A DNA stretch of 64,000 bases from Stratiolaelaps scimitus (Eukaryota; Arthropoda; Arachnida; Mesostigmata; Laelapidae). The DNA lies in the NCBI GenBank assembly GCA_019614645.1, contig JABWDB010000005.1, positions 15,551,001 through 15,615,000 of the forward strand, written 5' to 3'. The notes under the pieces were generated by a model. That model was not told the DNA's origin. It did no database searches and saw only the letters and a list, made by a program, of their open reading frames with translations. Each line of letters begins with the position of its first letter. The first letter of the stretch is position 1. Below are positions 1 to 10,725 of the stretch, piece by piece. The position numbers were made by a program, and so were the translations under genes.

Positions 1-600
1 CGATAGAAGCCATCATATGCAGAAATTTATTCCTATTCTAGAATAAACCAATGGATATTAACACACAGACACGCCGGCACGAGTATTGCACAATCCCGTG
101 AATACGGAGGGCTTTATCTAGGAAAGTTGAAATGTCTTCACATTCAATTAACGCTCCTTCATCGACTAACGCCAGTTCGTCCGAATGACATAATCAGCCT
201 CGAGGATAATTAACAAGCAAATTACACATTGACCCAGACCGTGTCCAGTACAACAGACGATAACTGTGATGCGGACGAGTGGATATGATGTTGTTGTCCT
301 TCCAACCTGCTCATATCGAGAAACTCGACTTTCAAACCAAAAACCTTTCATATGCAAACGTCAGACAGATGAACACCGTCTACGTAAAGACTCTTCAGTC
401 AATCAACTGAGTTCGTAAGCAGTTTGTAGGGGCTGTTGAACTTCGATGTGCTTGACGATGTCAAACGCAATATTAGGCCATACCTAATTACCAGGCATAT
501 GACTTGAGTGGCGTATTAATAACTGATAATATGGGAAATCCGTATTTCTATTTCTACATATTACTTTAATTATTATGAATGCAATTGGTCATAGGAGACT
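1..600. other. Intergenic, no feature recognised
   Basis: No open frame with family resemblance, no splice-bounded exon and no long repeat was seen here. The short open frames have no recognisable motif. Confidence 0.5.
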
Positions 601-601
601 A

Positions 602-850
602 AGGCACCCGGCTATGGAACAATAGCCGGAGCAGTACACACCTTCCCCAGAGATCGAAGTAATGCCAAGCGTAAAGCCGATTCTAGGGAAGAGGTAGACT
701 CTCAGAACAGGATTGGTTTTAGCAGGCAGAGGCGTTTTGTCTGCCAAGTCAACTCTGCACTGGATCGGCCCACTTTCACGGAGATTAGAATGTCTCTGGT
801 GGTGACCGTGCGTTTAAAGAAAATTTCCTCCTCTCTCGGAAAAAAAAATA
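602..850 (+). repeat. Dispersed repeat X, partial copy
   Basis: This segment recurs, diverged, at 58050-58315 on the same strand. Its right half (about 740-850) recurs on the opposite strand at about 11780-11870 and, in part, near 18835-18880. The most conserved part is the GGATCGGCCCAC core, followed by a GTGCGTTTRAAGAAAATTTCC stretch. Both plus-strand copies end in a run of A, consistent with the 3' end of a retrotransposed sequence. The parent element was not identified. Confidence 0.6.
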
Positions 851-1154
851 TTAATGTACTTAATTATGTATTATTTTTCCTTCAAGTTGATAACCTACAA
901 AGCAAAGATGTATATAATTGCAGTTTCATAAATAGATCTCAATTTGAATGGATGAATCTACATACAAACTGAGTGAGATCATGACCACCATCTATAACAG
1001 GCTCTCTGGTCATTTTCGCGTGAGGACGTGTTGTTTCATATTTTGATCCCTCTTTAACCAATAACCCTTTAAGGGAAGGGTGATGCAGTGACTACATGAG
1101 ATGCATGATGCCTATATAGCAATCAATATACTATCAGCCTATTTAGCAAGCGTT

Positions 1155-3221
1155 TCATTCCGAGCTGTTTGTGGTTGAGTTCCACAAGGGCGACGTGGCA
1201 CTTATTGAGCTATTGTTATAGTCCGCGATGCAGTAACAGAATCGTTCATGGCTTTGATTTTTAGCACACTTTGAATGCTTGTCATATTCATCGACGCGTA
1301 CAATGCTCTCGACAGGTACGCTTACAGGTACGCTTCGTATATGCTCAGTTTGCTGTTCGCACGACGTTTGGTCTGAGCCGACAAGAGCTTCGAAGATCGC
1401 CTCGGGAGTCGTGGAAACGCGCACTTTGTATTTATCCAAATACGTTGTCCCTTCAAACATTCGTTCGACTTGAAGCGGTCGCTCGAGGCTAAACTGTGCG
1501 CAAGTTCTGTTCACTGCTGTCGTGTTGGCATCGTCCAATCTTTTGTTCACCGCATCGACGACATATTGACCAAGAACCGGCCAGAGTTGGCTGTTACTTT
1601 CGTTGACATAACGGTAGCAGCTGCAGAATTGATCAAGGATACCTGCCTGACGACACGTTCTCGTCACGGGGATGACTTCGCTTAGGATACTGACTCCGAA
1701 GTTTGACGATGTCGAATTTGCTTGTTTGCCGAAACTGTCCAACTGTATTCCCGGAATTAATGGGTCTGCCAGATCTTGTAGCGTAGCGTGAATATCGTAC
1801 GGGGTCACCAGTCGTCGGCTGTTCGTCTTTAGAATGCTCAATGCATCGGGCCGAAGCTGGACGAACTCATTCGGAAGCAGCACGAAGGCGAATGGAAGCA
1901 TATCTTCAAGGGTCCCTTGACGAGTTTTGCGGAACCATCCCATTCGGTAGCCGTGATCAGCTAGCAGAAACACGATCGTGTGATTTAGGACACCCGAGTT
2001 GTGCAGAGCGTCGAAGTGCTGCGCAATGTCGTTATCGTTTCCCCATCCGCCGGCGAGGTTGCCGTGCGTTTCCAGACTAAACCAGGCATAGGCGAAAAGT
2101 GGCCGATTTCGGGTAAGCAGGTACATTGTGTCCTCCAGATACTTGAGATACACCGATGACTGAGTCTGATTATAATAGCAATTAAACGGGTAGAGTTTCT
2201 CCATGGCTAGCATAAGCGATCGTGGCCAATAATCAGTTTGCACGTTTTTGAAACCCTGTCGGCTCGGATAGGTAAAAAGGCCCCATTTTGGCAGCTCCTC
2301 GAGAAACAGTGTACGGTAGCCTTTCCGCCGATATTCATCCCAGATATAATCGGCCCAATCGTCGAAATAGCGATGGTCGAGCATATCCACGCTGTGCATA
2401 AACTTTCGTCCCGTTAAAAACGGAATCTGGTTTGGAGCTGAATTCTCTCCCACCTTGTTGAAGCCAAGGAGTTCGACTAAATGTCCACCATACAACATCC
2501 TCAGTTGCTTCAGGGTATTTGGCATTGTGCGGTGAAAAGCTAGCCGTGACAACGAGTCGATCCCCAATACCATCACGTTGAAGAAGGGTGCCGTCCTGGG
2601 CTGGGTCAACATTAGCTGAGGTGTGTCCGCTATGGACGTCATGAGCAAAAATTGCTGATACTCAGCGGAGCTGCTCCTGTTGTTGTTGTTGGTGATATTG
2701 CAACTAATCTGTATTTCTAAAGCTTCTGGGCATTTCGACCAGTTAAATCGAGATGGGTTGCCAATTTTGTAGGTACGGTCAGGCGCGCGCGATTCATGGT
2801 CACGTCTCACCGGCTGGAAGACGCATTCAAGGTCGCTTTCAGCTGCTGAGTACTCGTTATGTAACACGTTGTAATCAAGAGTAGGGCACGTCCTCCTTGG
2901 AGTCAGCCGGGTTCGAAACAGCGGCTTCTTGTCAAATGGCTCTTGGCAGGTACTGGTCGATCCTTGTAGGTAGTCCTTGAAATATTCGAGATCAGATATC
3001 GGAAGAGGATCGTTTAGCAGTATACGGCAGCGCTTTGTGTCCACTGCAAACGCACTTTCGTTGTCAGGCTCCGGCTGACCTGTGAGTAGCGATCCATTAG
3101 CGGTCAGCCTGATCTCCGAGCGCAGGTGTCCGCTCTGTGCCGGGTAGAGATACCAGACATTGATCAGCGTGAAGGTGGAAAGCAAAACCGCGAAAGATAG
3201 CACTTTTTTTGATTGCAGCAT
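1155..3221 (-). CDS. DUF229 family membrane protein, subfamily A (gene 1)
   Basis: A 688-residue single-exon protein of the DUF229 family, which belongs to the alkaline phosphatase/sulfatase-like superfamily. The substrate is unknown. The start is the ATG at 3221; two more codons open upstream but begin with GTG. Residues about 6-26 form one hydrophobic segment after a basic N-terminus, so I infer a type II membrane protein or signal anchor with the catalytic part in the lumen or outside. A Cys-containing region (about 65-175) precedes the core. Core motifs are GIDSLSR (220-226, predicted metal-binding Asp), GENSAPN (258-264), ETHGN (384-388), ADHG (421-424, predicted metal-binding Asp and His) and TPYDIHATLQDL (473-484). 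Many N-x-S/T sites fit a secreted domain. Unlike its paralogues it runs about 24 residues past the shared YCYC end, with several extra N-glycosylation sites. It is the most diverged intact A-type copy. Family assignment is strong; function is inference. Confidence 0.9.
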   Translation of the reverse strand: MLQSKKVLSFAVLLSTFTLINVWYLYPAQSGHLRSEIRLTANGSLLTGQPEPDNESAFAVDTKRCRILLNDPLPISDLEYFKDYLQGSTSTCQEPFDKKPLFRTRLTPRRTCPTLDYNVLHNEYSAAESDLECVFQPVRRDHESRAPDRTYKIGNPSRFNWSKCPEALEIQISCNITNNNNRSSSAEYQQFLLMTSIADTPQLMLTQPRTAPFFNVMVLGIDSLSRLAFHRTMPNTLKQLRMLYGGHLVELLGFNKVGENSAPNQIPFLTGRKFMHSVDMLDHRYFDDWADYIWDEYRRKGYRTLFLEELPKWGLFTYPSRQGFKNVQTDYWPRSLMLAMEKLYPFNCYYNQTQSSVYLKYLEDTMYLLTRNRPLFAYAWFSLETHGNLAGGWGNDNDIAQHFDALHNSGVLNHTIVFLLADHGYRMGWFRKTRQGTLEDMLPFAFVLLPNEFVQLRPDALSILKTNSRRLVTPYDIHATLQDLADPLIPGIQLDSFGKQANSTSSNFGVSILSEVIPVTRTCRQAGILDQFCSCYRYVNESNSQLWPVLGQYVVDAVNKRLDDANTTAVNRTCAQFSLERPLQVERMFEGTTYLDKYKVRVSTTPEAIFEALVGSDQTSCEQQTEHIRSVPVSVPVESIVRVDEYDKHSKCAKNQSHERFCYCIADYNNSSISATSPLWNSTTNSSE

Positions 3222-3239
3222 GATCACTGTGGCAACAAT

Positions 3240-5510
3240 TGTGAATACTGACTAGTTACTCTGGTCATTGAAGGCACTTCGAGGCGCTTCAGCTACAGGC
3301 GCACATTCAATACTACAGGCTAATCTAAGCGACCCACCAATACAACACAGCTCACCCGACAAATCCTTCGGTGTATGCCATGAAGCCGTACAAACGTATT
3401 GTATTTCGCTCAATTCCATGTGTGTGTGTGTGTGAGTGAGATTTATCTTCTCCTCGCACTGACTGCTGTGCTGACAGCTGGCAAATAGGTTGGCTCCTCG
3501 TAACCGCACGGCCAGTAGTCACGTTACACGACCAACAGTAAACATCCACGCGTCACGCACTTCAACAGGATCCGCTGTTGTAAACCGTAATCAGTGATCT
3601 AGGCGTCGTCACGCTGGAAACACGAATTTTACAGCAACCTCGCTAGCTGTTGTATCATTCATATTACTATAGAAGGGAAACGGGGGACGTCGTTCGAAAC
3701 CTGTGTCTATGTTGGCTATTCGCAGGCCCGCTTGTGTCATCACACCGATTAATTAACACCAGTTAATTCATGGGAATTATCGTAGCGCGATTTGTTTGAC
3801 GACGCATACGTCTCATCAGCACGTATAATCGTACGCATCATATCCTAGATTATTGACCACTGATTGCCAACCAACGTCGTCCAACATCGTCGTCGTATTT
3901 ACGTGCAAACTTCGTTGATGCCGTCCAGCGGTTTGTTTAACTCTGTCAATAAATAGTATTGTTGCACAGCCGGCTCACTTCCGATGGCCTTGGCGCCGTT
4001 TGCTCCGGCGATACGCCGCCTCCCCACTGACTTATTCTTAAGTATTATAGTATTACAACTAGCCCTTACTGCCTAACTTAGGCGTAAGTCTGTTTGATAT
4101 AGCCGCTGCAAATCGGCTACTCCAATGTAAACATGAGCAACACCTATATCACCCACGCTACTGGTCGGCGCTTACGGGTGACTGCATGAATCAAGAAGTC
4201 CACTGTGCATTCGAAGGCCTGTATATATATGTTTACCAACGAACGTTGATGGATGTCCGGTCTGGTGACTCGATAGTAAACACAACACCTTTGCTAAGAA
4301 ACTTATTGGGGACACATATGGAGAATGTAGAGAAGTTAACCAACCAGAAATGCCGCCTGCATGATGCACTCCTGCAATGTTGCTCTTTACCGAGTACTCT
4401 CATAAAGAACGAAAACTATATCATGGACAACTTGAAATAAACAAAGATGGTCACGGATTAGCCACGCCAATACACGCTCACACACACACAAAATCGCATA
4501 GGGAGAGGGGGCATGTCATCTCGCCTTGTCTTATCAAATGCGTTCAGATCGAAATCGATGGACAATCTACACGAAATGGTGCGGGTAAGTGATTTGAAGT
4601 CGTGGAAAGCTGATGTGAAATTAATGTCGATCTACTCTTCCTCGTGGCATATGTGAGGCCAACAAGGGTTGTTAGAAATGGATATCGCATTAATAAGAAA
4701 AAAAAATACAGAGAAAATAACAGTCGATGGGACAGCGGTTTTATCTCCATAAAAATGTCGACTTTGCCTCCATCGAGAGAGCGCCACATATCTTTTTCAT
4801 GCTGTTACCGGTAGTGTCCACCTTGAACGGCGTAGAATAAAAGCGAGTGCGCACACGCTGCTGAGGACTATGAATAACAATTGTTAACTGATTCTGTTTC
4901 AGGAACAAGGGCCTGTTTCAGGTCCGTGCTCAAGGGCCGACGTTGCCTTCACCGAATGGGTCCTTCTTGACCGTCTTACCTGTTATTTTCAGTTGAAAAT
5001 GTTTCCGTTTATTCCAAGACGAAAATGCTAATTGATTAAATTACCATATTGCCCTATTATGCTAGTAGAAATGGCCGCTAAGAGCCCGACTGACGAAATG
5101 CAATAAAGATCATATTCAGGTACACATAGATGAGAGGGTAATTGTTTTGTATAACTCTACAGCTACACCTCGCCTTGTTGGTCTACTGACCTGTTAGTCT
5201 AGAGCAGTGGCCCAGCGTCACCTAATGGCCCCGCCCCTGCTGCACGAACACATTAGCCACCCGCCCTGGGTGACACGTGATAGTATACGTCACTAGCAAG
5301 GCGAGGTGGCAACGCGTTGCATCAACATGAAATACGTACACAATGGAAACTTATTTCCATTTGCTTTGTAACTATTAACTTGGTCAAACAGTGACGCGAT
5401 TTTGAGAGGCTCGCGGAAATACGAAGCATACCGCTGGATCGTTGCATCAACTGATTTCATTTTCGAAAAGGCGTTATCTAATGTTATATGCAGAAGAAAC
5501 ATAGATGAAC
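3240..5510. other. Spacer between genes 1 and 2
   Basis: It holds the presumed 5' flank of gene 1, including a (GT)n tract near 3420-3435. No coding exon was recognised. A 75-codon minus-strand frame at 5293-5520 ends at the left edge of the gene 2/gene 3 duplication and matches no family I know. Confidence 0.5.
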
Positions 5511-5662
5511 GAACCTCCATTGTATTAAAATAACTAAGTGGTAGCCTACATCAGGCGTATGCTGGCTGCTGAGCTAACTCGGTGTTTCCGACCAGCTAGC
5601 GCTTGATGTTCCGCTTGTACGATGTTAAGGTTTAGTCATCCTATATATATTTGCCCTTCTAT

Positions 5663-7681
5663 TTAAACGCAGTAACAGAAAGGTTCGAAGGATTGGCCTT
5701 CGACACATTTCGAGTGTGTGTTATAGCGATCAACACGGACGATATCTTTTGGAAGTATTGTAAATGTGGTGTTCCCGTCAGATTTTTCCTTCTCTTGTTC
5801 AACGAGCGCCTCAAAAATTGCTTCGGGCTCGGTAGCAATGCGAATCCTATGCCGGTGTAAATACGATGCGCCTTGGTACATCCGTGCTACCTGAAGGGTT
5901 TTATCAAGACGGAATATTGAGCAACCCTTCTTTAAGGCCGATATCTTTTTGCTTGCTAGCATTTCATTCAATTTATTAACGACACGTTCCCCGAGCACTG
6001 GCCAGATGTTGGTGTCGTTTTCTCGCACGTAACTGTAACAGCCGCAGTATTTATCGCCTATGCCTGCGTCGTGACAGCTTCTTGATGACGGAATAACCTG
6101 ACTAATGAGGCTGTACCCGCCGTCTCGAGATTGAGGTGCCCTTTTCGCCTCGATCGGGCGACTTTCGGCAGGCTTAAACGGGTTCACTAGATCATGCAGG
6201 GTCGCATGAAAATCAAATGAGGTCACTAACCTGCGGCTGTTCAGTTGCAAGTATTGTAACGTATCGGGCCGCAGACGAACGAGCTCCTCGGGAACAAGTA
6301 CAAAGCCGAACGGCAGCTTGTCCTCAAGTGTTCCCTGGCGGGTTTTCCGAAACGATCCAATCCGAAAGCCATGATCAGCTATAAATAGTATGACCGTATG
6401 ATTCAGTATGCCTTGATCGTTGAGTGCAGTAAAGTGGTCGGCGACATCTTCATCAATACGCCAGGCCCCGGCCGGATCATCGTGAGTGGCTCGCACCAGA
6501 AAGACGTACGCGAAAAGAGGGCGATCTCGTTTAAGTAACACCATTGTATCTTCCAGATACTTGAGATGTACCGACGATTGGCTCTGACCAAAATAGCAAT
6601 TTGATTCGTATAGCCTTTCCATAGCATTAACCATTGCACGGGGGTAGTAATCAGTCGGGGCTATGTTAAAGCCCAGCCTTGATGGTCCGGCGAAAATTGC
6701 CCAACTGGTCATTTCCTCATGGAGCATCGTGCGGTACCCATTTCGCCGATATTCGTCCCATGTGAAATTAAAAAAGCCATCAAAATGTCGATGACGAACG
6801 ATCTTGTCGACTTCGTCAAGCGGCTTTCCAGTCAGTATCGGTATTTGATTCGGGGCCGAATTTTCCCCCACTTTGTTATATCCAAATAGCTCAATTAGCC
6901 GTTCACCGTAAATTTCCTGTAGAGCTTGATAGGTTCGGGGCATGGTTCTGTGAAAGGCAAGCCGTGACAGCGAGTCTATTCCGAGCAGTACCACATTGAA
7001 GTATGGTTCGTCGTCACTTCTCACCGGGACGGATCGGGAGACGTCTGCCACATTTGTCATCACTAGGATCTGCTTGTAATCGCTACGACCGCTGCTGATA
7101 ATCCTCCGAAGTGTGGAAGTGAAAATGCTTTTAAGGTTGAAGCTGCAGCTGATCTGGATTTCTAGATGTGGCGGACACGTGTTCCAATCAAAGAGAAATG
7201 ATTTACCCAGCTTATAGGAGAAATCTCGTACTCGAGCTGAATCGTCCAAAAGCAATGGGTTATAGATACACTTCAGCAAAGCTGGCGACCCCAAGTAGTC
7301 ACTGCGGAGCACATCTTCGTCGAGAACGGGACATGTTCTGTTTAGAGTGCGTCTCGTCTTGAATATCGGCCGCTTGTCGTGCGGTTTCTTGCAGACTTTA
7401 CGCTTCAGTTGAGCAAAGTACCTGTTCAGCTCCCCGCTCGAGAGCGGATCACGCCGTAGCACAGTACACTGTTCGGTGTTTACGGCAAATAGATCATGTT
7501 TTGTTTTAGCAGCACCATGATGTGAATATCCCTCAACGTGGAATGTATATGCAGATGGTGGCACGTTTTCGAGTCCAAAACGCAACGTATTGCCCCCTAT
7601 ATATTCGTACCATTGGGATAGGCCATAGACACATAGCAAACAAATAAGAATAACCACAAAACCTATTCGTGTGGCGTTCAT
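5663..7681 (-). CDS. DUF229 family membrane protein, subfamily B (gene 2)
   Basis: A 672-residue single-exon DUF229 protein (alkaline phosphatase/sulfatase-like superfamily). I start it at the ATG at 7681; the frame stays open 14 codons further but begins with GTG. The N-terminus MNATRIGFVVILICLLCVYG gives a single hydrophobic anchor at about residues 5-22, predicting type II topology. Motifs are GIDSLSR (234-240), GENSAPN, ATHDD (398-402), ADHG (435-438) and TSFDFHATLHDL (487-498). Subfamily B differs from A in having ATHDD where most A proteins have ETHGN, and in ending at YCYCV. On the minus strand a (GA)n tract (7820-7842) lies about 140 bases upstream of the ATG. The frame is intact, so the gene is plausibly active. 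Close copy of gene 3. Confidence 0.9.
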   Translation of the reverse strand: MNATRIGFVVILICLLCVYGLSQWYEYIGGNTLRFGLENVPPSAYTFHVEGYSHHGAAKTKHDLFAVNTEQCTVLRRDPLSSGELNRYFAQLKRKVCKKPHDKRPIFKTRRTLNRTCPVLDEDVLRSDYLGSPALLKCIYNPLLLDDSARVRDFSYKLGKSFLFDWNTCPPHLEIQISCSFNLKSIFTSTLRRIISSGRSDYKQILVMTNVADVSRSVPVRSDDEPYFNVVLLGIDSLSRLAFHRTMPRTYQALQEIYGERLIELFGYNKVGENSAPNQIPILTGKPLDEVDKIVRHRHFDGFFNFTWDEYRRNGYRTMLHEEMTSWAIFAGPSRLGFNIAPTDYYPRAMVNAMERLYESNCYFGQSQSSVHLKYLEDTMVLLKRDRPLFAYVFLVRATHDDPAGAWRIDEDVADHFTALNDQGILNHTVILFIADHGFRIGSFRKTRQGTLEDKLPFGFVLVPEELVRLRPDTLQYLQLNSRRLVTSFDFHATLHDLVNPFKPAESRPIEAKRAPQSRDGGYSLISQVIPSSRSCHDAGIGDKYCGCYSYVRENDTNIWPVLGERVVNKLNEMLASKKISALKKGCSIFRLDKTLQVARMYQGASYLHRHRIRIATEPEAIFEALVEQEKEKSDGNTTFTILPKDIVRVDRYNTHSKCVEGQSFEPFCYCV

Positions 7682-8118
7682 GGCGATGGCGAGCACATCA
7701 GGGATTGTTTGACCAATCGCCACCTACAGCATTTCCAACGACGACCGCTGGAGGTTCGCATAAACTGATCGTCATAAAAGTCATAGAGGATTACCCGCCG
7801 CATATCGTAGAACAACTCGCATTCTCTCTCTCTCTCTCTCTGCTCCAATAGGTGCTCGTGGCATAAATGAATGAGAGCCGTTCTACCTGGATTGCTCCTC
7901 GACTGTGACCACACCAAGCATGATCCTAAGTCAGTCCTCACCGATATTTCCACCGAAAGCTGACCGCCGGGTGCACTGTAATGATAGGCCTCGTACCGCT
8001 TGCTGCTTGACATCATGCGTACGATGCCCACGAGACCCTTGGAAGTAGTGTGATGGATTTAAAATGCGATAAAATTTCCGCAACGAGACTGAACAATCGG
8101 CGCATTCGAACCTTTCAC
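7682..8118 (-). promoter_or_regulatory. 5' flank of gene 2 with (GA)n tract
   Basis: This upstream block is conserved with 14638-15074 before gene 3. It includes a (CT)n run at 7820-7842, which reads as GAGA repeats on the gene's strand. GAGA tracts are common in arthropod promoters; a promoter role here is inference. No TATA box was assigned. Confidence 0.4.
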
Positions 8119-8929
8119 TGGTCTTTATAGCACGCTCTCTTTATTCACCCTCTCCCGATGAGTGTATCTGAGATGTTGTTATGAGTTTAAATAAATAGCT
8201 GGGTATCTAAAAGACTAGGTAGTAAAGTACCTAGCTATAATACCAGAAAGTACAAGCTATTAATAACGCTAAAAGATCATACAGCGTTACTGTATAAGGC
8301 TCCTGAAAGAATATACGAAGGCGAAGTCTAGATTTGATACCCAGGATCTCTAAACATAGCCAAGTGTCGTTATTATACCTCTATAAGACTACAGACTTCC
8401 AATATTAAGAGACATAACAGACGTTGCACATTCGGATCGCGAATCGGGCCTTGTAACGTGTTAGCAAACCAAGTATACAAATAATGCATGTGTATATACA
8501 CAGAATACAGCATGATTCGAGATGACAGTTAGCAAAGAGTCTTGAGCGGCACATAATAGCGAACGGTTCGCGAACGGGAGACGTATTTGTCATCATAGCT
8601 CTCACGAGCGCGACGAGCTAGGCACCATAAGAAGGCATATACATAAGCACCAACATCAACAATGACGGTGATTCCGTGCAGTCCAATAAAGCCATTGCTG
8701 TTTCGGGCTAGTTGGACTGTACATATACCAGTGTATGGCTTACTGTTTATTTATATGCATCTTTAACGTAGAATAATCGACAGTGCGCCGATAATTCGGT
8801 ACTTGGAAGTACCTATGATTCCCGAAATATTGTAGAATAACAATTAGTCACTTCATTCCACAAAGCTATCGAAAGCATTCCTTGCAGGAGCAGATAATAT
8901 ATATATATATATATACATATATTAGTATC
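8119..8929. other. Spacer, AT-rich, no gene seen
   Basis: No family-like frame. A (TA)n microsatellite lies at about 8898-8925, at the edge of the mariner relic that follows. Confidence 0.5.
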
Positions 8930-9330
8930 GCCATTAAGTTTTTTGAGGCCTTTTTCGTGAGGAATCAATTTTCCGAGTTTATAAACTCTCCCCAGCGGGT
9001 GCAAATGATCTCTAACGGTTCGCTCTGCTAAGTTTAGCTGCTCAGCAAGAATAGGAGCACTAAGAGGCTTATCTTGCTCAAGCGTTGCGGTCAGTACCTC
9101 GTTATCGGTTGCAGTAGAGGGTCCGAAAGTAGCACTAGTACTTTCGGCTGCAGTTTTCAGTGGTCGTGGTCGCTGCGGTATCTCCGATTTCGAACTTGAA
9201 AAGGATCATTGCACAAAATTGGCCTCGAGATAGGTCAATTTTGAAGTCACACAGCGTTCGTTAAAATCGTTGATTGAGTCGCCCTTTTTTATTTTGCTCC
9301 ACAACCATCCAACCGCAGTCTATTGATCAT
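8930..9330 (-). mobile_element. Mariner-family transposase relic (DNA-binding region)
   Basis: Minus-strand translation of about 8940-9130 reads as the second helix-turn-helix of a mariner transposase: LAEQLNLAERTVRDHL followed by GRVYKLGKLIPHE. This matches the family pattern of a Leu-Ala-Glu helix, Ser/Thr-Val-x-x-His-Leu, then Gly-Lys-x-x-Lys-Leu-Gly-Lys-W/L-x-Pro-His. Weaker similarity, interrupted by stops, extends to about 9330. No DDD catalytic region follows, so the copy is dead. Confidence 0.75.
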
Positions 9331-9344
9331 GATTGTGCGTCTTC

Positions 9345-9425
9345 ACATATCTAATAATTAAAGAAGTAGTTGGGTACACGGTGTCTGGCCGAGGCCGTCA
9401 TGGTCACTCCTGAGGGAAGCGATAG
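9345..9425 (-). mobile_element. LINE 3'-end relic
   Basis: It aligns with the 3' terminus of the LINE relic at 34850-35045 (shared AATAATTARAGAAGYAGTTG and a CAGGCCGAGG-like block), same orientation. Only the last tens of bases remain, as expected of a severely 5'-truncated copy. Confidence 0.55.
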
Positions 9426-9984
9426 CATTTTGGCATCATAAAAATAAAATAAATTTTCCAGGCTGACTCACATCATAGAAGCACAGCAACAAACAAGACT
9501 TTTTTCACACCCTCATGACGCCAAAATTTTAAATACTAAAATTTCTGAATATATATATATATATATGGGCAAAACGAGTCAACTTCTATTGAGCGGCAAT
9601 TAAAAAATAATTAAATATTCCTTAACTCACCAGAGAGACAAACTGTCTAATGGGTTCGAAAAGTTTCGCAACTTTATCGCGAAATAGCGCTATTCGTCTA
9701 TTCATCCCCTTTGGACTTATGCCGATATTTCAAATGAAGTTTGATATATTCGAGTTGATCACACCTGAACCGAGAGCCTGGTCGAGATCGAGGCGGACCC
9801 TGTTGAGAGCCGTTGTTAACCAGATAACGACTTCAGATGGTGATAACTGACGATTTTTAGCGTTTAGACTGCAATCAATCTAGATTTCTTGATGATGTGG
9901 ACACGTTCTCCAATCAAGCGGAAGCGTCTTGCTCAGTCCGCACGTTTGCTCAGGTATTCGAGCCGATCTGTCCCAAAAAGGATT
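9426..9984. other. Spacer, no gene seen
   Basis: AT-rich with a (TA)n run at about 9548-9566. No recognisable coding sequence. Confidence 0.45.
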
Positions 9985-10275
9985 ATATATATATTTTATA
10001 TACAAGATCAAAATATTTCATCAAGCACGTATAAGACCTCTGTTTTTTATTATTGTTCAGCAGACCAGCCAACACTTTTTTTCGAAGGCATCACCACGTA
10101 TGGCCACCATCAGGACGCCAGGTTTACAGCTGTTTAAAGCTGATATAAACACATCTGTCGGCTAAAACCTATCATATGTTGTGATATGTCGATATAAAGC
10201 GATCATGCACAAGCATTGAATCATCATAGGACACAGTAAATATATATATATATATATATATATAAATATATATAC
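9985..10275 (+). mobile_element. MITE-like element bounded by (TA)n, copy 1
   Basis: About 240 bases of unique sequence lie between two (TA)n tracts. The whole unit recurs inverted at 15088-15380. Its right part (from TCTGTCGGCTAAAAC to CACAGGACGC and the TA tract) also recurs at about 16088-16195 and 22810-22943. There is no coding capacity. TA-tract borders and multiple copies suggest a non-autonomous element, but terminal inverted repeats are not clear except through the TA palindrome described at 15078. Confidence 0.6.
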
Positions 10276-10280
10276 GCCGT

Positions 10281-10395
10281 TTGTCTTAATCCCCCTCGTT
10301 GCACATTTGCATTTAGGGGTCCGGCTAACGAAGCAATGGTAGAAGCAGTTGTACCGCGGACGTTAAATGTCGGGCTGAGAGCCAGCCCGTAAACG
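10281..10395 (+). mobile_element. SINE fragment (tail part)
   Basis: The block CGTTGCACATTTGCATTTA and the following GAAGCAA...GTACCG.GGACGTT region match the SINE at 46719-46900. The tRNA-like head is missing here. Confidence 0.6.
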
Positions 10396-10725
10396 TTTTT
10401 CTTGTCTTAATCCCCAATTTACGATGAGCTTTACTTGATCCAGCTATCGAATTTACATCAGCACTATATTATAGAATACCACGATTTGGCAATCTGCCGG
10501 TTCTTCTGCACCATCATCTATATTCTGCTGTGTTGGATACATGTCTAGACTATTTATTAAACCAAATTTAAAATTATTCAATAGAAAAGAAACAGGCAGC
10601 CGGTTGTGCATTGTAAATGCATTGTACGAAATCTTTAGATTTTTAGAATGCTATAACATATTGGAATTATTTGTACTAGTACACCAATAACAGCTACAGT
10701 ATACACACAGCAGTAATATTGTGTA
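10390..10725. repeat. Diverged copy of the array spacer without the LINE insertion
   Basis: It aligns in order with 16210-16404 and then 18286-18330, skipping the LINE that lies between them. Around 10680-10690 it reads TTATTTGTACTAGTACACCA across the insertion point, so it serves as the empty site for the LINE at 16405-18285. Confidence 0.75.

Larger units (their letters stand above)
5511..8118. repeat. Segmental duplication B, copy 1
   Basis: A block of about 2.6 kb carrying gene 2 and its flanks is repeated at 12468-15074 with a constant offset of 6956 bases across the coding region. Identity is near complete over the 3' half of the gene and lower in the 5' half. The left edge lies at a GAACCTCCA sequence. 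The right edge lies just after CTTTCACTGG, where copy 2 runs into a (TA)n palindrome. Confidence 0.9.

Noticed and set aside
7682..7723. 14-codon upstream extension of gene 2 (and of gene 3 at 14638-14679)
   Set aside because: It begins with GTG, an unlikely start in a nuclear eukaryotic gene; the next ATG precedes the membrane anchor directly.
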